DNA from: UBA2040 sp965660955
GTDB taxonomy: Bacteria; Bacteroidota; Bacteroidia; Flavobacteriales_D; Crocinitomicaceae
NCBI GenBank assembly: GCA_965660955.1
Contig: CBFIBY010000007.1
Location: 1 to 37,989 of the forward strand
Reading direction: 5' to 3'
Length of the DNA stretch: 37,989 bases
Part shown: piece by piece, positions 15,091 through 23,689 of the stretch
Layout: every line of letters begins with the position of its first letter
Position numbering within the stretch: the first letter of the stretch is position 1
Made by a program: the position numbers and the translations under genes
The notes under the pieces: model-generated
The model's database searches: none
What the model was told of the DNA's origin: nothing
Seen by the model: the letters and a program-made list of their open reading frames with translations, nothing else

Positions 15091-16626
15091 ATGAAGAATT
15101 TTCTCCTATTTGTTTGTATTTCCCTCATCTCTACGTCCTCTTTTGGACAAAAAATGAAATTTAAGGTTACAGGTGTTCCAGATACAACTGTACATTTGAT
15201 TAAATATATCGGCAAAGATTTGCGATATGCAGATACCGCTCAAATGAAAGCTGGTTATGTTTCATTCGACGGAGCAAAACACGAACCCGGAATTATGGGT
15301 TTGTTGCTTCCTGGTGAGAAATTCTTCGAATTCATCAACAACGATGAAGAAATTTACATGGAAACCGATATTAAGGATTTTATTGGTTCTATGAAAGTTA
15401 AAAAATCAGATGAAAATAAGATATTCCTGGATTACATCAATTATTTGGGAGCACAAAAAAAGTTAGCAGGTGATTATGTTAATCAGCGTAAACCATTTAA
15501 AGAAGGAACACCTGAATACAAAGAATTAAACGACAAAATTAACGCTGTCTCAAAAGAAGTACTTGCTTATCAGAACAAGTTGATAGAAACGAACGAAGAC
15601 AAACTTGTTTCGAAGATTGTGAAAATGTCTTTGGATATCGAAATTCCGGAAGCCCCAAAAGATGAAAATGGGAAACAAATCGATTCTTCATTCAATTACC
15701 ACTATTATTTTGATCACTACTTCGATAATTTCGACTTAACAGACGACCGACTGCTGAACACACCAATTTTTGGGAACAAGTTCGATCAATATTTTTCAAA
15801 AAGATTGATGATTCAGCATTGGGATACCGTAATAAAGTATGCTTTCCAATTCTGTGATCAACTCGATCCAAAGTCAAATATGTTTCAGTATGCAGTGACA
15901 AAAATCATCATTAAATACCAGAAAAGTAAGATCATGGGTATGGACAAGGTTCCCCTTTACATGCTTGACAGATATTACTGTACTAGAGACGCTGAAGGTA
16001 AATCAATGGCCTACTGGATGACTGAAGATAAACTGAAGTCTATTTGTGAAGACATGCCTGGAAAGAAAAACACGGTTCTAGGAATTGTCCCGCCAAATAT
16101 CAGCTTACGCGATACTTCCGACAATGATCAGGGTTGGCACGACTTATATAGTTTAAAAGCAGAATATAAAATCCTTTATTTCTGGGCACCGGATTGTGGA
16201 CATTGTAAGAAAACAACTCCGAAACTAGAAAGGTTATACAGTCAGAAATTAAAAGCGAGAAACGTAGAAGTATTTGGTGTGTGTAAAGCTCTCGGCAAAG
16301 ATTTCAAATTATGGAAGAAATTCATTATTGATAGCAACATTACGTTTACCAATGTTGCCGTCACCGAAAGCTTGTACCAAGCTGTGAAGAAAGATGCAAG
16401 CCCATACATTCCTCGCTATACCACATACGCATCGTTGAATTATCACCAAACAATGGATGTTTACGCCACACCACGCGTGTATGTACTGGATAAAAACAAT
16501 AAAATTATCGCGAAACATTTGACCATTTCTCAATTGGAAGACTTTCTCGATAATATGCAGGGAATTGAAAATCCAGTAAAGCTTTTTCCTTTCGATCCTG
16601 AAGAAGAAGAAAGCATGAAGGATTAA
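15091..16626 (+). CDS. Periplasmic thioredoxin-like protein (DUF5106/TlpA type)
   Basis: A 511-residue secreted protein. The ATG at 15091 gives a Sec signal peptide (cleavage after FGQ at residue 20). An in-frame ATG at 15055 would add a 12-residue HQHQHQ-rich extension that is not signal-like and arises from an AACATC triplet repeat. Residues about 22-100 resemble a DUF4369-like beta domain, 105-320 are a helical DUF5106-like region, and 330-500 form a thioredoxin fold with a redox motif CGHC (369-372) in YFWAPDCGHCKKTTPKLE. The cis-Pro region is ATPRVYVLDKNNKI. It is expected to be a periplasmic thiol-disulphide oxidoreductase; the reducing partner is not in the window. Its promoter carries an 11-bp-period direct repeat. 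Confidence 0.85.
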   Translation: MKNFLLFVCISLISTSSFGQKMKFKVTGVPDTTVHLIKYIGKDLRYADTAQMKAGYVSFDGAKHEPGIMGLLLPGEKFFEFINNDEEIYMETDIKDFIGSMKVKKSDENKIFLDYINYLGAQKKLAGDYVNQRKPFKEGTPEYKELNDKINAVSKEVLAYQNKLIETNEDKLVSKIVKMSLDIEIPEAPKDENGKQIDSSFNYHYYFDHYFDNFDLTDDRLLNTPIFGNKFDQYFSKRLMIQHWDTVIKYAFQFCDQLDPKSNMFQYAVTKIIIKYQKSKIMGMDKVPLYMLDRYYCTRDAEGKSMAYWMTEDKLKSICEDMPGKKNTVLGIVPPNISLRDTSDNDQGWHDLYSLKAEYKILYFWAPDCGHCKKTTPKLERLYSQKLKARNVEVFGVCKALGKDFKLWKKFIIDSNITFTNVAVTESLYQAVKKDASPYIPRYTTYASLNYHQTMDVYATPRVYVLDKNNKIIAKHLTISQLEDFLDNMQGIENPVKLFPFDPEEEESMKD

Positions 16627-16644
16627 TGGGTATAACTTTCTTGA

Positions 16645-16703
16645 TTTGTTAACCATTTGTTCACTTTATAGGAACTAGGTTTTCACAGAGATTCATAATT
16701 TTG
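16645..16703 (+). promoter_or_regulatory. Second 11-bp-period repeat and -7 box before the T9SS gene
   Basis: TTTGTTAAC (16645-16653) and TTTGTTCAC (16656-16664) are 11 bp apart, resembling the repeat at 14999-15018. A TAATTTTG matching TAnnTTTG lies at 16696-16703, 15 nt before the ATG. The 31-nt spacing between repeat and box differs from the earlier site, so a shared regulator is uncertain. Confidence 0.35.
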
Positions 16704-16718
16704 TAAAAAAATTAAATT

Positions 16719-19157
16719 ATGAACAAATTTCTACCCTTAATCGCACTTTTTGTAGTGACCCTTTCTTTTGGTCAAACTACCACAACCATTGACTTTGACA
16801 CATTGTCAAATTGGATACCAGGTTCTGGTGGACTTTCATCTTATCAATCCGATCACAGTTATGTAGATGGTGTATTTTCAGCAACTTGTTCTGATGGTTT
16901 GCAAAACAACAACAATCTACAAGATGGATTTCCTGCCGCGCTAGGAACCTACGCTTGGCGATTGAGAAATACATCAACCGATGTGTGGACCGCAAATATT
17001 GCTTCTGGTGGTGTCAGCACTTTCAGTGTGAAAGTAAGACGTTGGGATGGAAATCCAGATCCAACTTCTACACTTGATTACTCTATCGATGGAGGAACTA
17101 CTTGGATTTACGTTGACACAATCAACAACGCTGCATTGAACAATTTATCTGATTATGTAACATTTAATGGCAGCATCAATAGTGCCGCAACAAATATTAA
17201 AATTAGAATTCAGAAAATTTCTGGTGAACGTTTAATGATTGATGATTTCACGTGGACAAGCTTTGCAGGAGGTGGTTGCGATACGTATAGCACCACTTCA
17301 ATAACAAATTGCGGACCTTATACATGGAATACAAACTCTTACTCAACGTCTGGTACGTACATGGATACCATTCCTAACGCTGGAGGTTGTGATAGTATCA
17401 TGACTTTGGTGTTAACGGTCAACTCAAATACAACATCAAGTTTTACGGTGAACGAATGTAATTCCTATACAGTTCCTTCTGGAGATGAAACATATACATC
17501 CAGCGCAATGGTTATGGATACCGTTCCTTCTTCTTTTGGCTGCGATAGTGTTATGACAATTAACGTCATTATCGGAGGTGCCGTAACTACTAATACAATT
17601 ACTGAAATTGCCTGCGATATGTATACCGTTCCCTCTGGAGACGAGACGTATATTGTAAGCGGTCAATATTTAGACACATTACCGAATTCTACGGGATGTG
17701 ATTCGGTTATCACGATTAACTTAACAATTAATACGAGTACGACAGGATCAGTTACGATAGCAGGATGCGATAGTGTTGTAGTGAATGGTTTAAGCTATAT
17801 GGGCACAGGCAGTTACACACAAACACTTACAAACGCAGCAGGATGTGACTCCATATTAACAATTAACGCTACTGTAACGGCTACTCCAGCTACACCAATG
17901 GCATCAGCTGACATGGCTGTTTGTGATGGTGACCCACTTCCAACTTTGAATGCGAGTTCAACACCAGCAGCGGCTCTTGTCATTTCCGGTGTATTTGATG
18001 GCCCATTGCCAGGTGGTCAACCGAAAGTTGTAGAATTGTACGCAATAGAAGCTATCGCTGATTTGAGTGCTTATGGACTTGGTTCAGCAAACAACGGTGG
18101 CGGAACGGATGGAGTAGAATTCACTTTCCCGAATGACGCAGTAACAGCTGGTTCGTACATAACAATCACATCTAATCAATCTGCATACGCTACTTTCTTT
18201 GGAGGAACGCTTGCAACTTACGAAGACAATTCAACAAGTAGCTCAGTAGCCATTAATGGTGATGATGCTGTTGAATTATTTAAGGATTCTACAGTCATCG
18301 ACGTATTTGGAGACATCAATATGGATGGAACAGGAACAGCATGGGAACATTTGGATGGATGGGCATATCGTACAAATGGATCTCAGGCAAATGGTGGAAA
18401 CTGGAATATCGGTCAATGGAGTTTTTCTGGAATCAACGTATTGGATGGTGACACATCAAATACAACGGCTGCTGCACCATTTCCAATTGGAACTTTCATG
18501 AGTTCAGTTTTGGTGAATGACTTTAAATGGTACAGTGATGCAGGATTAACGACTCAAGTTGGAACTGGAGCAACATATACGCCAACTGGAATTACAGCGG
18601 GAACATCAGCAACTTACTACGTAACCAATACGAATGGGACTTGCGTTTCAGGAGCTGATGACGTAACGGTCACAGTAACAGATTTGCCTGTTGGTTCAAC
18701 AGTTGTAACGGATGAAATGTTAGGATCTGACGGAGCTATCGACCTTTCAGTAACTGGAGGAACATCTCCTTATTCTTTTGCATGGAGTAACGCTGCAACT
18801 ACAGAAGATTTGACGGGAATTGCTGGAGGAACTTATTCAGTTACGATTACAGACGCCAACGGATGCGTCGGAATGGAATCCGCAACGGTTGCTAGTTTCG
18901 TTGGACTAAATGAATTAAGCCTTGTAGACATTACGGTTTATCCAAACCCAAGTGCGGATGGAATTTTCAATTTCGAAGTTGTGAATGGTAGTTTGACACA
19001 AGTAAAAATTATGGATGTTTCAGGAAGAGTAATCAACACTTTTTCAACGACAACAAATTTAGGTTCAGTGGACTTAAGTTCAAAAGCAAAAGGAACATAC
19101 TACATCGAGTTTACAAGTCATTCGACTTCATCTACCGTGCGAGTAATCAAACAATAA
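16719..19157 (+). CDS. T9SS type-A secreted protein with lamin-tail-like domain
   Basis: An 812-residue protein secreted by the type IX system. It has a Sec signal peptide (MNKFLPLIALFVVTLSFGQ), a beta-sandwich region with WTANIASGGVSTFSV (about 20-183), four ~50-residue Cys-containing repeats (186-388), a segment at about 418-595 like the bacterial lamin-tail/nuclease-associated fold (LVISGVFDGPLPGGQPKVVEL), an Ig-like stretch, an SprB-type repeat (about 670-715, GGTYSVTITDANGC) and a C-terminal type-A sorting domain (about 738-812, VYPNPSADGIF... to VRVIKQ). No catalytic domain is visible, so it is probably a surface adhesin or structural protein. A terminator follows, giving a single-gene unit. 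Confidence 0.9.
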   Translation: MNKFLPLIALFVVTLSFGQTTTTIDFDTLSNWIPGSGGLSSYQSDHSYVDGVFSATCSDGLQNNNNLQDGFPAALGTYAWRLRNTSTDVWTANIASGGVSTFSVKVRRWDGNPDPTSTLDYSIDGGTTWIYVDTINNAALNNLSDYVTFNGSINSAATNIKIRIQKISGERLMIDDFTWTSFAGGGCDTYSTTSITNCGPYTWNTNSYSTSGTYMDTIPNAGGCDSIMTLVLTVNSNTTSSFTVNECNSYTVPSGDETYTSSAMVMDTVPSSFGCDSVMTINVIIGGAVTTNTITEIACDMYTVPSGDETYIVSGQYLDTLPNSTGCDSVITINLTINTSTTGSVTIAGCDSVVVNGLSYMGTGSYTQTLTNAAGCDSILTINATVTATPATPMASADMAVCDGDPLPTLNASSTPAAALVISGVFDGPLPGGQPKVVELYAIEAIADLSAYGLGSANNGGGTDGVEFTFPNDAVTAGSYITITSNQSAYATFFGGTLATYEDNSTSSSVAINGDDAVELFKDSTVIDVFGDINMDGTGTAWEHLDGWAYRTNGSQANGGNWNIGQWSFSGINVLDGDTSNTTAAAPFPIGTFMSSVLVNDFKWYSDAGLTTQVGTGATYTPTGITAGTSATYYVTNTNGTCVSGADDVTVTVTDLPVGSTVVTDEMLGSDGAIDLSVTGGTSPYSFAWSNAATTEDLTGIAGGTYSVTITDANGCVGMESATVASFVGLNELSLVDITVYPNPSADGIFNFEVVNGSLTQVKIMDVSGRVINTFSTTTNLGSVDLSSKAKGTYYIEFTSHSTSSTVRVIKQ
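17274..17882 (+). repeat. Four in-frame ~150-bp coding repeats
   Basis: Residues 186-388 of the T9SS protein contain four repeats of about 50 residues. Each ends with a motif of the type GCDSxxTxxxTV (near 224, 275, 327 and 376) and starts with a Cys-containing strand. Divergence is high, so they are ancient protein repeats, not recent tandem DNA duplications. Confidence 0.7.
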
Positions 19158-19174
19158 TTTAGAACAAACCAAAG

Positions 19175-19210
19175 AAGGGTGGCTATTTTTAGTCACCCTT
19201 TTTTATTTTA
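19175..19210 (+). terminator. Rho-independent terminator after the T9SS type-A gene
   Basis: AAGGGTGGCT pairs with AGTCACCCTT (one G-U pair) around a short T-rich loop at 19175-19200, and is followed by a T-rich tract to about 19210. Confidence 0.85.
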
Positions 19211-19263
19211 ATAACCAGAACAATTGAGATAAGTCTTATTTTTATAAGGTCTAAAACAATATC

Positions 19264-22242
19264 ATGAAAAAAATATTTTCCCTCGTTTTCGTAATTTCTT
19301 CTCTTGTAGTGCATTCTCAAAAGGAATGGCAACAAACCGTCAATTACACGATAGATGTAAAATTAAATGATGTTGACCATACACTGAAGGGAAATATTGA
19401 AATGGAATACATTAACAATAGTCCAGATGCGCTTGATTTCATATACATTCACTTATGGGCCAATGCTTACACCAGCCATGAAAGCGCTTTGGGAAAACAA
19501 TTATACAAAAGTGGGAACGACATTCTTAAATACGACGATGATTCATTAAAAGGAGGATATTCCAATCTAGATTTCCGAGTAAACGGTCAGAGTGTTCGAT
19601 CGGAATTTGATGCCGAACATGCGGATATTGCTAAGATTTACTTAAACTCTAGTTTAACCTCTGGTGGAAGTATAAAAATCTCCACGCCTTTTCAAGTCAA
19701 AATTCCTTCAGGTGAAATCTCTCGTTTGGGGCATGTAGGACAATCGTATCAAATAACGCAATGGTACCCGAAACCAGCTGTTTACGATAAAGATGGTTGG
19801 CATCAAATGCCGTATTTAAATCAAGGTGAATTTTACTCTGAATATGGTTCGTATGACGTAAAAATCACCTTACCCAAAAACTATATTGTCGGTTCTACAG
19901 GTGATTTACAAAACGAAGCGGAAAAAGCTTTCTTGAAGAAAAAATCAGATGAAACGAAAATCAAGATTGAGGATGTAACGAAAAAAAGAAAAGACGCGAA
20001 TGACTTCCCTCCTTCGGCAAGCGAAACGAAAACTTTGCATTACAAGCAATCGAAGGTACATGATTTTGCTTGGTTTGCGGATAAAAGGTATTTGGTTCTT
20101 CAGGATGAAGTTGAATTACCTCACTCGAAGCGAAAAGTCACAACATATGCCCTATTCACCCCACGAAATGCCTATTTATGGAAAGATGCCTCGGAATATC
20201 TTATAGACGGAACATATTATTATTCCCTTTGGAATGGAGACTATCCGTATAACCAAGTTACAGCCGTTGATGGAACAATCAGTGCCGGAGGTGGGATGGA
20301 ATATCCAAACGTGACAGTAATAGGTAATTCAAGCAATGCTGAACAACTAGAAATTGTAATCGTGCATGAAGTTGGTCACAATTGGTTTTATGGTATTCTC
20401 GGTTCGAATGAAAGGGACCATGGTTGGATGGACGAAGGTTTAAATACTCTAAATGAAATTCGCTACATCCAAACGAAATATCCAGGAAACACGCGCCTTT
20501 CTGACCAAGTATTGAATGGGAAATTTCATTTCGATCATTTGGATTACCACGATCAAGCCGATCTCTCATTTCAAGCCATCGCCAAATTTGGTGAAGACCA
20601 ACCGATTGAGACGAAAAGTGCAGATTTTTTTCCGGTAAACTATGGGCTGATAATGTATTCAAAAACTGGATTGGTCTTTCATTATTTAAAGAGCTATTTG
20701 GGTGATAAAATATTTGACAAGTGTATGTCGGCTTATTACGAAAAATGGAAATTCAGACATCCACAACCCGAAGATTTAAAACAAGTGTTAGAGGAAACTT
20801 CCGGTAAAGATTTAAGTTGGCTGTTTGGCGATTTAATTCAAACCACTAAACATATTGACTATAAACTTTGGAAAGTGAAGTCGTTCGATGGTCAAACCGA
20901 AGTTTCCGTAAAAAACAGCGGGCAAGTCAATGGACCGATTCCCGTAACACTGATGAATGAAAAGGATACGACTACCATTTGGTTTGAACCGGGTGAAGGA
21001 AAGAGAACACAAACCGTGGAAGGAACTTTCACAAACGGTCAAATTGATCCGACAAATCACATTCCAGAAATAGATCGAAGTAATAATACGATTAAGGAAA
21101 AAGGTTTGTTTAGAAAAATTGAACCTTTGAAACTTGAATTTTTTGCAGGAGATAACGAACCCAATCACTCCAATTTGTTTTGGTCACCAATTGTTGGTTT
21201 TAACAAAGGAGATCGTTTTATGCTCGGGGCGGTTGTGCATAATGTAGGCGTCACCAATAATCCGTTTCAGTTTTATGTCGCACCTATGTACTCCTTCAAC
21301 CGCCAATTTGTTTCCGGTCTTGCAGATGTACATTACACTTTTTTACCTGCTAGATGGGTGAAACAAACCAAACTAGGTCTGTCTGGCAGAACATTCAAAT
21401 TAGACGATATCTCAAGAGGGAATTCTGACTTTTATTCCGCGATTACACCTTATCTAATTATGAAACTTGGTAATCGGTTACGAAACAAACCATGGGGACA
21501 TGAGATTCAAGCAAAAGGGTTATTTCGGCAAGACGAAATCGTAGGTGTGCCGAATCAGCAATCGTATGGTGGTTATGCGAATTACACAATAGATTTCTTT
21601 CAGCCTGATCACCAATGGGAAACTAAGTTTAGGGGTGATTACCACAGAAATGAGCAACTCAATAGCAATGCGACACGCGGTATGGTTACTTCGACCTATA
21701 GATATCGCTATCTGAAAAACAACATGAAAAGATGGGTTGAATTTCGGGTTTTTGCGGGTACTTTCCTCGATAAAAAAAATATTGACAATTTAAATGTGGC
21801 CAATCGCTTTGCTTTGTCAGGAACCAATGGAGCACAAGATTTATTCTTTGATGATTTGATGTTCAATCGATCACCATTTTTCCAAAACGAATACACCCAT
21901 CGTGGAGACAATCAAGGTGGTTTCAACTCAACATCTTCCTTCGGAAATGCTGATGACTGGATGCTTACCGGCAGAATCTATTTGGACTTACCAGTTCGAG
22001 GTCCAGGCTTAGGCGCTTTTATGGATTACGGCATGTGGTCCAACGATAACGTTTCCTATTCGGCGTGGAATTTAGGTGCAGCTATCCGCATTCGTAAAAT
22101 GTTCCAAGTTTCTTTCCCTATTTTAATGAGTGATAATCTTGAGAGCAGCTTTAGCACGGCAAACTATTTAAAACGTATCCGCATTGTTTTAAACCTAAAC
22201 TTAAATACTTATCCGCCGAAATTGAAAAGCTTCACGATATGA
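19264..22242 (+). CDS. M1 family metallopeptidase with barrel-like C-terminal half
   Basis: A 992-residue exported zinc aminopeptidase-like protein. A Sec signal peptide is at residues 1-18. The M1 catalytic domain spans about 20-530: GGGMEYP (342-348) replaces the substrate-binding GAMEN, HEVGH (368-372) plus Glu391 in WMDEGLN give the three zinc ligands, and Tyr465 in MYSKTGL is the likely catalytic Tyr. Residues about 620-992 contain many alternating-pattern strands with aromatic girdles (FQFYVAPMYSF, YSAITPYLIMKLGNRL, YRYRYLKNNMKRWVEFRVF) and resemble an outer-membrane beta-barrel. So the protein may be an outer-membrane peptidase with the barrel as anchor. Its stop overlaps the next gene's start by 4 nt (ATGA). 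Confidence 0.9.
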   Translation: MKKIFSLVFVISSLVVHSQKEWQQTVNYTIDVKLNDVDHTLKGNIEMEYINNSPDALDFIYIHLWANAYTSHESALGKQLYKSGNDILKYDDDSLKGGYSNLDFRVNGQSVRSEFDAEHADIAKIYLNSSLTSGGSIKISTPFQVKIPSGEISRLGHVGQSYQITQWYPKPAVYDKDGWHQMPYLNQGEFYSEYGSYDVKITLPKNYIVGSTGDLQNEAEKAFLKKKSDETKIKIEDVTKKRKDANDFPPSASETKTLHYKQSKVHDFAWFADKRYLVLQDEVELPHSKRKVTTYALFTPRNAYLWKDASEYLIDGTYYYSLWNGDYPYNQVTAVDGTISAGGGMEYPNVTVIGNSSNAEQLEIVIVHEVGHNWFYGILGSNERDHGWMDEGLNTLNEIRYIQTKYPGNTRLSDQVLNGKFHFDHLDYHDQADLSFQAIAKFGEDQPIETKSADFFPVNYGLIMYSKTGLVFHYLKSYLGDKIFDKCMSAYYEKWKFRHPQPEDLKQVLEETSGKDLSWLFGDLIQTTKHIDYKLWKVKSFDGQTEVSVKNSGQVNGPIPVTLMNEKDTTTIWFEPGEGKRTQTVEGTFTNGQIDPTNHIPEIDRSNNTIKEKGLFRKIEPLKLEFFAGDNEPNHSNLFWSPIVGFNKGDRFMLGAVVHNVGVTNNPFQFYVAPMYSFNRQFVSGLADVHYTFLPARWVKQTKLGLSGRTFKLDDISRGNSDFYSAITPYLIMKLGNRLRNKPWGHEIQAKGLFRQDEIVGVPNQQSYGGYANYTIDFFQPDHQWETKFRGDYHRNEQLNSNATRGMVTSTYRYRYLKNNMKRWVEFRVFAGTFLDKKNIDNLNVANRFALSGTNGAQDLFFDDLMFNRSPFFQNEYTHRGDNQGGFNSTSSFGNADDWMLTGRIYLDLPVRGPGLGAFMDYGMWSNDNVSYSAWNLGAAIRIRKMFQVSFPILMSDNLESSFSTANYLKRIRIVLNLNLNTYPPKLKSFTI

Positions 22243-23561
22243 TAAAAACGTTCTCTACTCTGCTTTTTGTAGGAATCACAACAGTAACAATTGGTCAAGA
22301 TCGTTTCAAACTATTGGATCAATACTTCGATTCCATAGTCAAACATGATCAAGGGATGGGTAGTATTGCCATATTACAAAACGGAAAAGAACAGTACAAG
22401 AATATATATGGTTTCGCCGACAAAGAGAACCAAAAGAAAGCCACAGTGAAAACGAAGTATCGAATAGGATCTATTTCAAAAGTTTTCACGGCAGTTTGCG
22501 TCATGCAATTGGTTGATGAAGGACGCATACGCCTGAACCAAAAATTATCCGTATTCTTTCCTGAATTGCCTAATGCTGATAAAATAGACCTAGAACAGCT
22601 TCTTAGACATCGTTCAGGATTACACAACTTCACAGATGATGATGACTTCCTTGACTACTTGGAAACAGAGCAAACGCGTGAAGATCATTTAAAACGAATA
22701 ATTGAGAAAGGTGTCGATTTCGAACCGGGTCTGAAATACAGTTATTCCAATACAAATTACGTTATACTTTCATTTATTTGTGAAGATGTAGACCAACTTT
22801 CTTACAATGAAGTTCTTTCGAAAAGAATTACAAAACCTTTAAAGCTCAAAAAGACCTATCATGCCAATACATACGACACGAAGAATAAAGAGGCACTTTC
22901 CTATTTTTGGGCAGGTGAATGGCAAGATGGATGGAAAACGCACGGAAGTGTCAGTGTGGGAGCGGGATCATTGGTAAGCACCGTGAGTGATTTGAACAAA
23001 TTTATGTTTGCGCTTGAAAATGAAAAGCTGTTGTCGAAACCCGCATATGCCAAAATGCGTGAAATGAAGGATGCATATGGGCTCGGATTAATGCCCATTC
23101 CTTGGGGAGAAGATATCGGGTATGGACATACCGGTGGTATCGATGCATTTGTCTCTGTGTTAGCTTATTTCCCAGAACATGATGTTTATGTCGCTTTTTG
23201 TGGGAATGGAATTAAATTGCCAAGAAATCAAATCGTTTTAACCTGTTTAGAAATCTATGCTAACGAAAGAAAAGAAATTCCGAATCTTCAACCAAAACCA
23301 TCCGTTGTTCTGGACAACACTGCTCTATATGTTGGCAATTTTAAAAATGAAGAGATCAGTTTGTCAATAGAAATTTCTGGAGCGAATGGGGAATTAACAG
23401 CACAGGCAACAGGGCAAACAACATTTCCTTTAACTGCCGTCGACAATAATACTTTCATTTTTGATCCAGCTGGAGTTACCATCCGTTTTAGCGATGACAA
23501 GCAATCTTTTATACTTGAACAAGGTGGAGGGAAGTTCGTGTTCACAAAGGTTATGGAATAG
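22239..23561 (+). CDS. Serine beta-lactamase-like hydrolase (family S12)
   Basis: A 440-residue exported protein of the beta-lactamase/D-Ala-D-Ala carboxypeptidase superfamily. The signal peptide ends at GQ (residue 20). The catalytic motifs are visible in order: SISK (78-81, Ser78 nucleophile and Lys81), YSN (169-171) and HTG (297-299). A C-terminal segment (about 345-440, with YVGNFKNEEISLSIEI) is the beta-domain common in this group of Bacteroidota hydrolases. It is translationally coupled to the M1 peptidase by an ATGA overlap, suggesting both act on peptides in the envelope or outside the cell. Substrate unknown: esterase, peptidase or D-aminopeptidase are all possible. A bidirectional terminator closes the unit. 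Confidence 0.9.
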   Translation: MIKTFSTLLFVGITTVTIGQDRFKLLDQYFDSIVKHDQGMGSIAILQNGKEQYKNIYGFADKENQKKATVKTKYRIGSISKVFTAVCVMQLVDEGRIRLNQKLSVFFPELPNADKIDLEQLLRHRSGLHNFTDDDDFLDYLETEQTREDHLKRIIEKGVDFEPGLKYSYSNTNYVILSFICEDVDQLSYNEVLSKRITKPLKLKKTYHANTYDTKNKEALSYFWAGEWQDGWKTHGSVSVGAGSLVSTVSDLNKFMFALENEKLLSKPAYAKMREMKDAYGLGLMPIPWGEDIGYGHTGGIDAFVSVLAYFPEHDVYVAFCGNGIKLPRNQIVLTCLEIYANERKEIPNLQPKPSVVLDNTALYVGNFKNEEISLSIEISGANGELTAQATGQTTFPLTAVDNNTFIFDPAGVTIRFSDDKQSFILEQGGGKFVFTKVME

Positions 23562-23633
23562 ACTATGACAATATACGTTGGCTTTAACTCTTCACCAATC
23601 GTATAGGTCTGTTTAGTCGATAAAATAAATCAC

Positions 23634-23677
23634 ATAAAAAATCCCGTATTAGCAATGCCAATACGGGATTCTATTTT
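23634..23677. terminator. Bidirectional terminator between convergent genes
   Basis: ATCCCGTATT (23641-23650), a 9-nt loop, then the perfect complement AATACGGGAT (23660-23669). An A-run precedes and a T-rich tract follows, so it can serve both the serine hydrolase (plus) and the T9SS type-B gene (minus). Confidence 0.9.
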
Positions 23678-23689
23678 TAGTCTTTATGA

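Noticed and set aside
17274..17882. Tandem DNA repeat or CRISPR-like array
   Set aside because: The repeats are diverged protein repeats in frame within a gene, with no identical DNA units or spacers.
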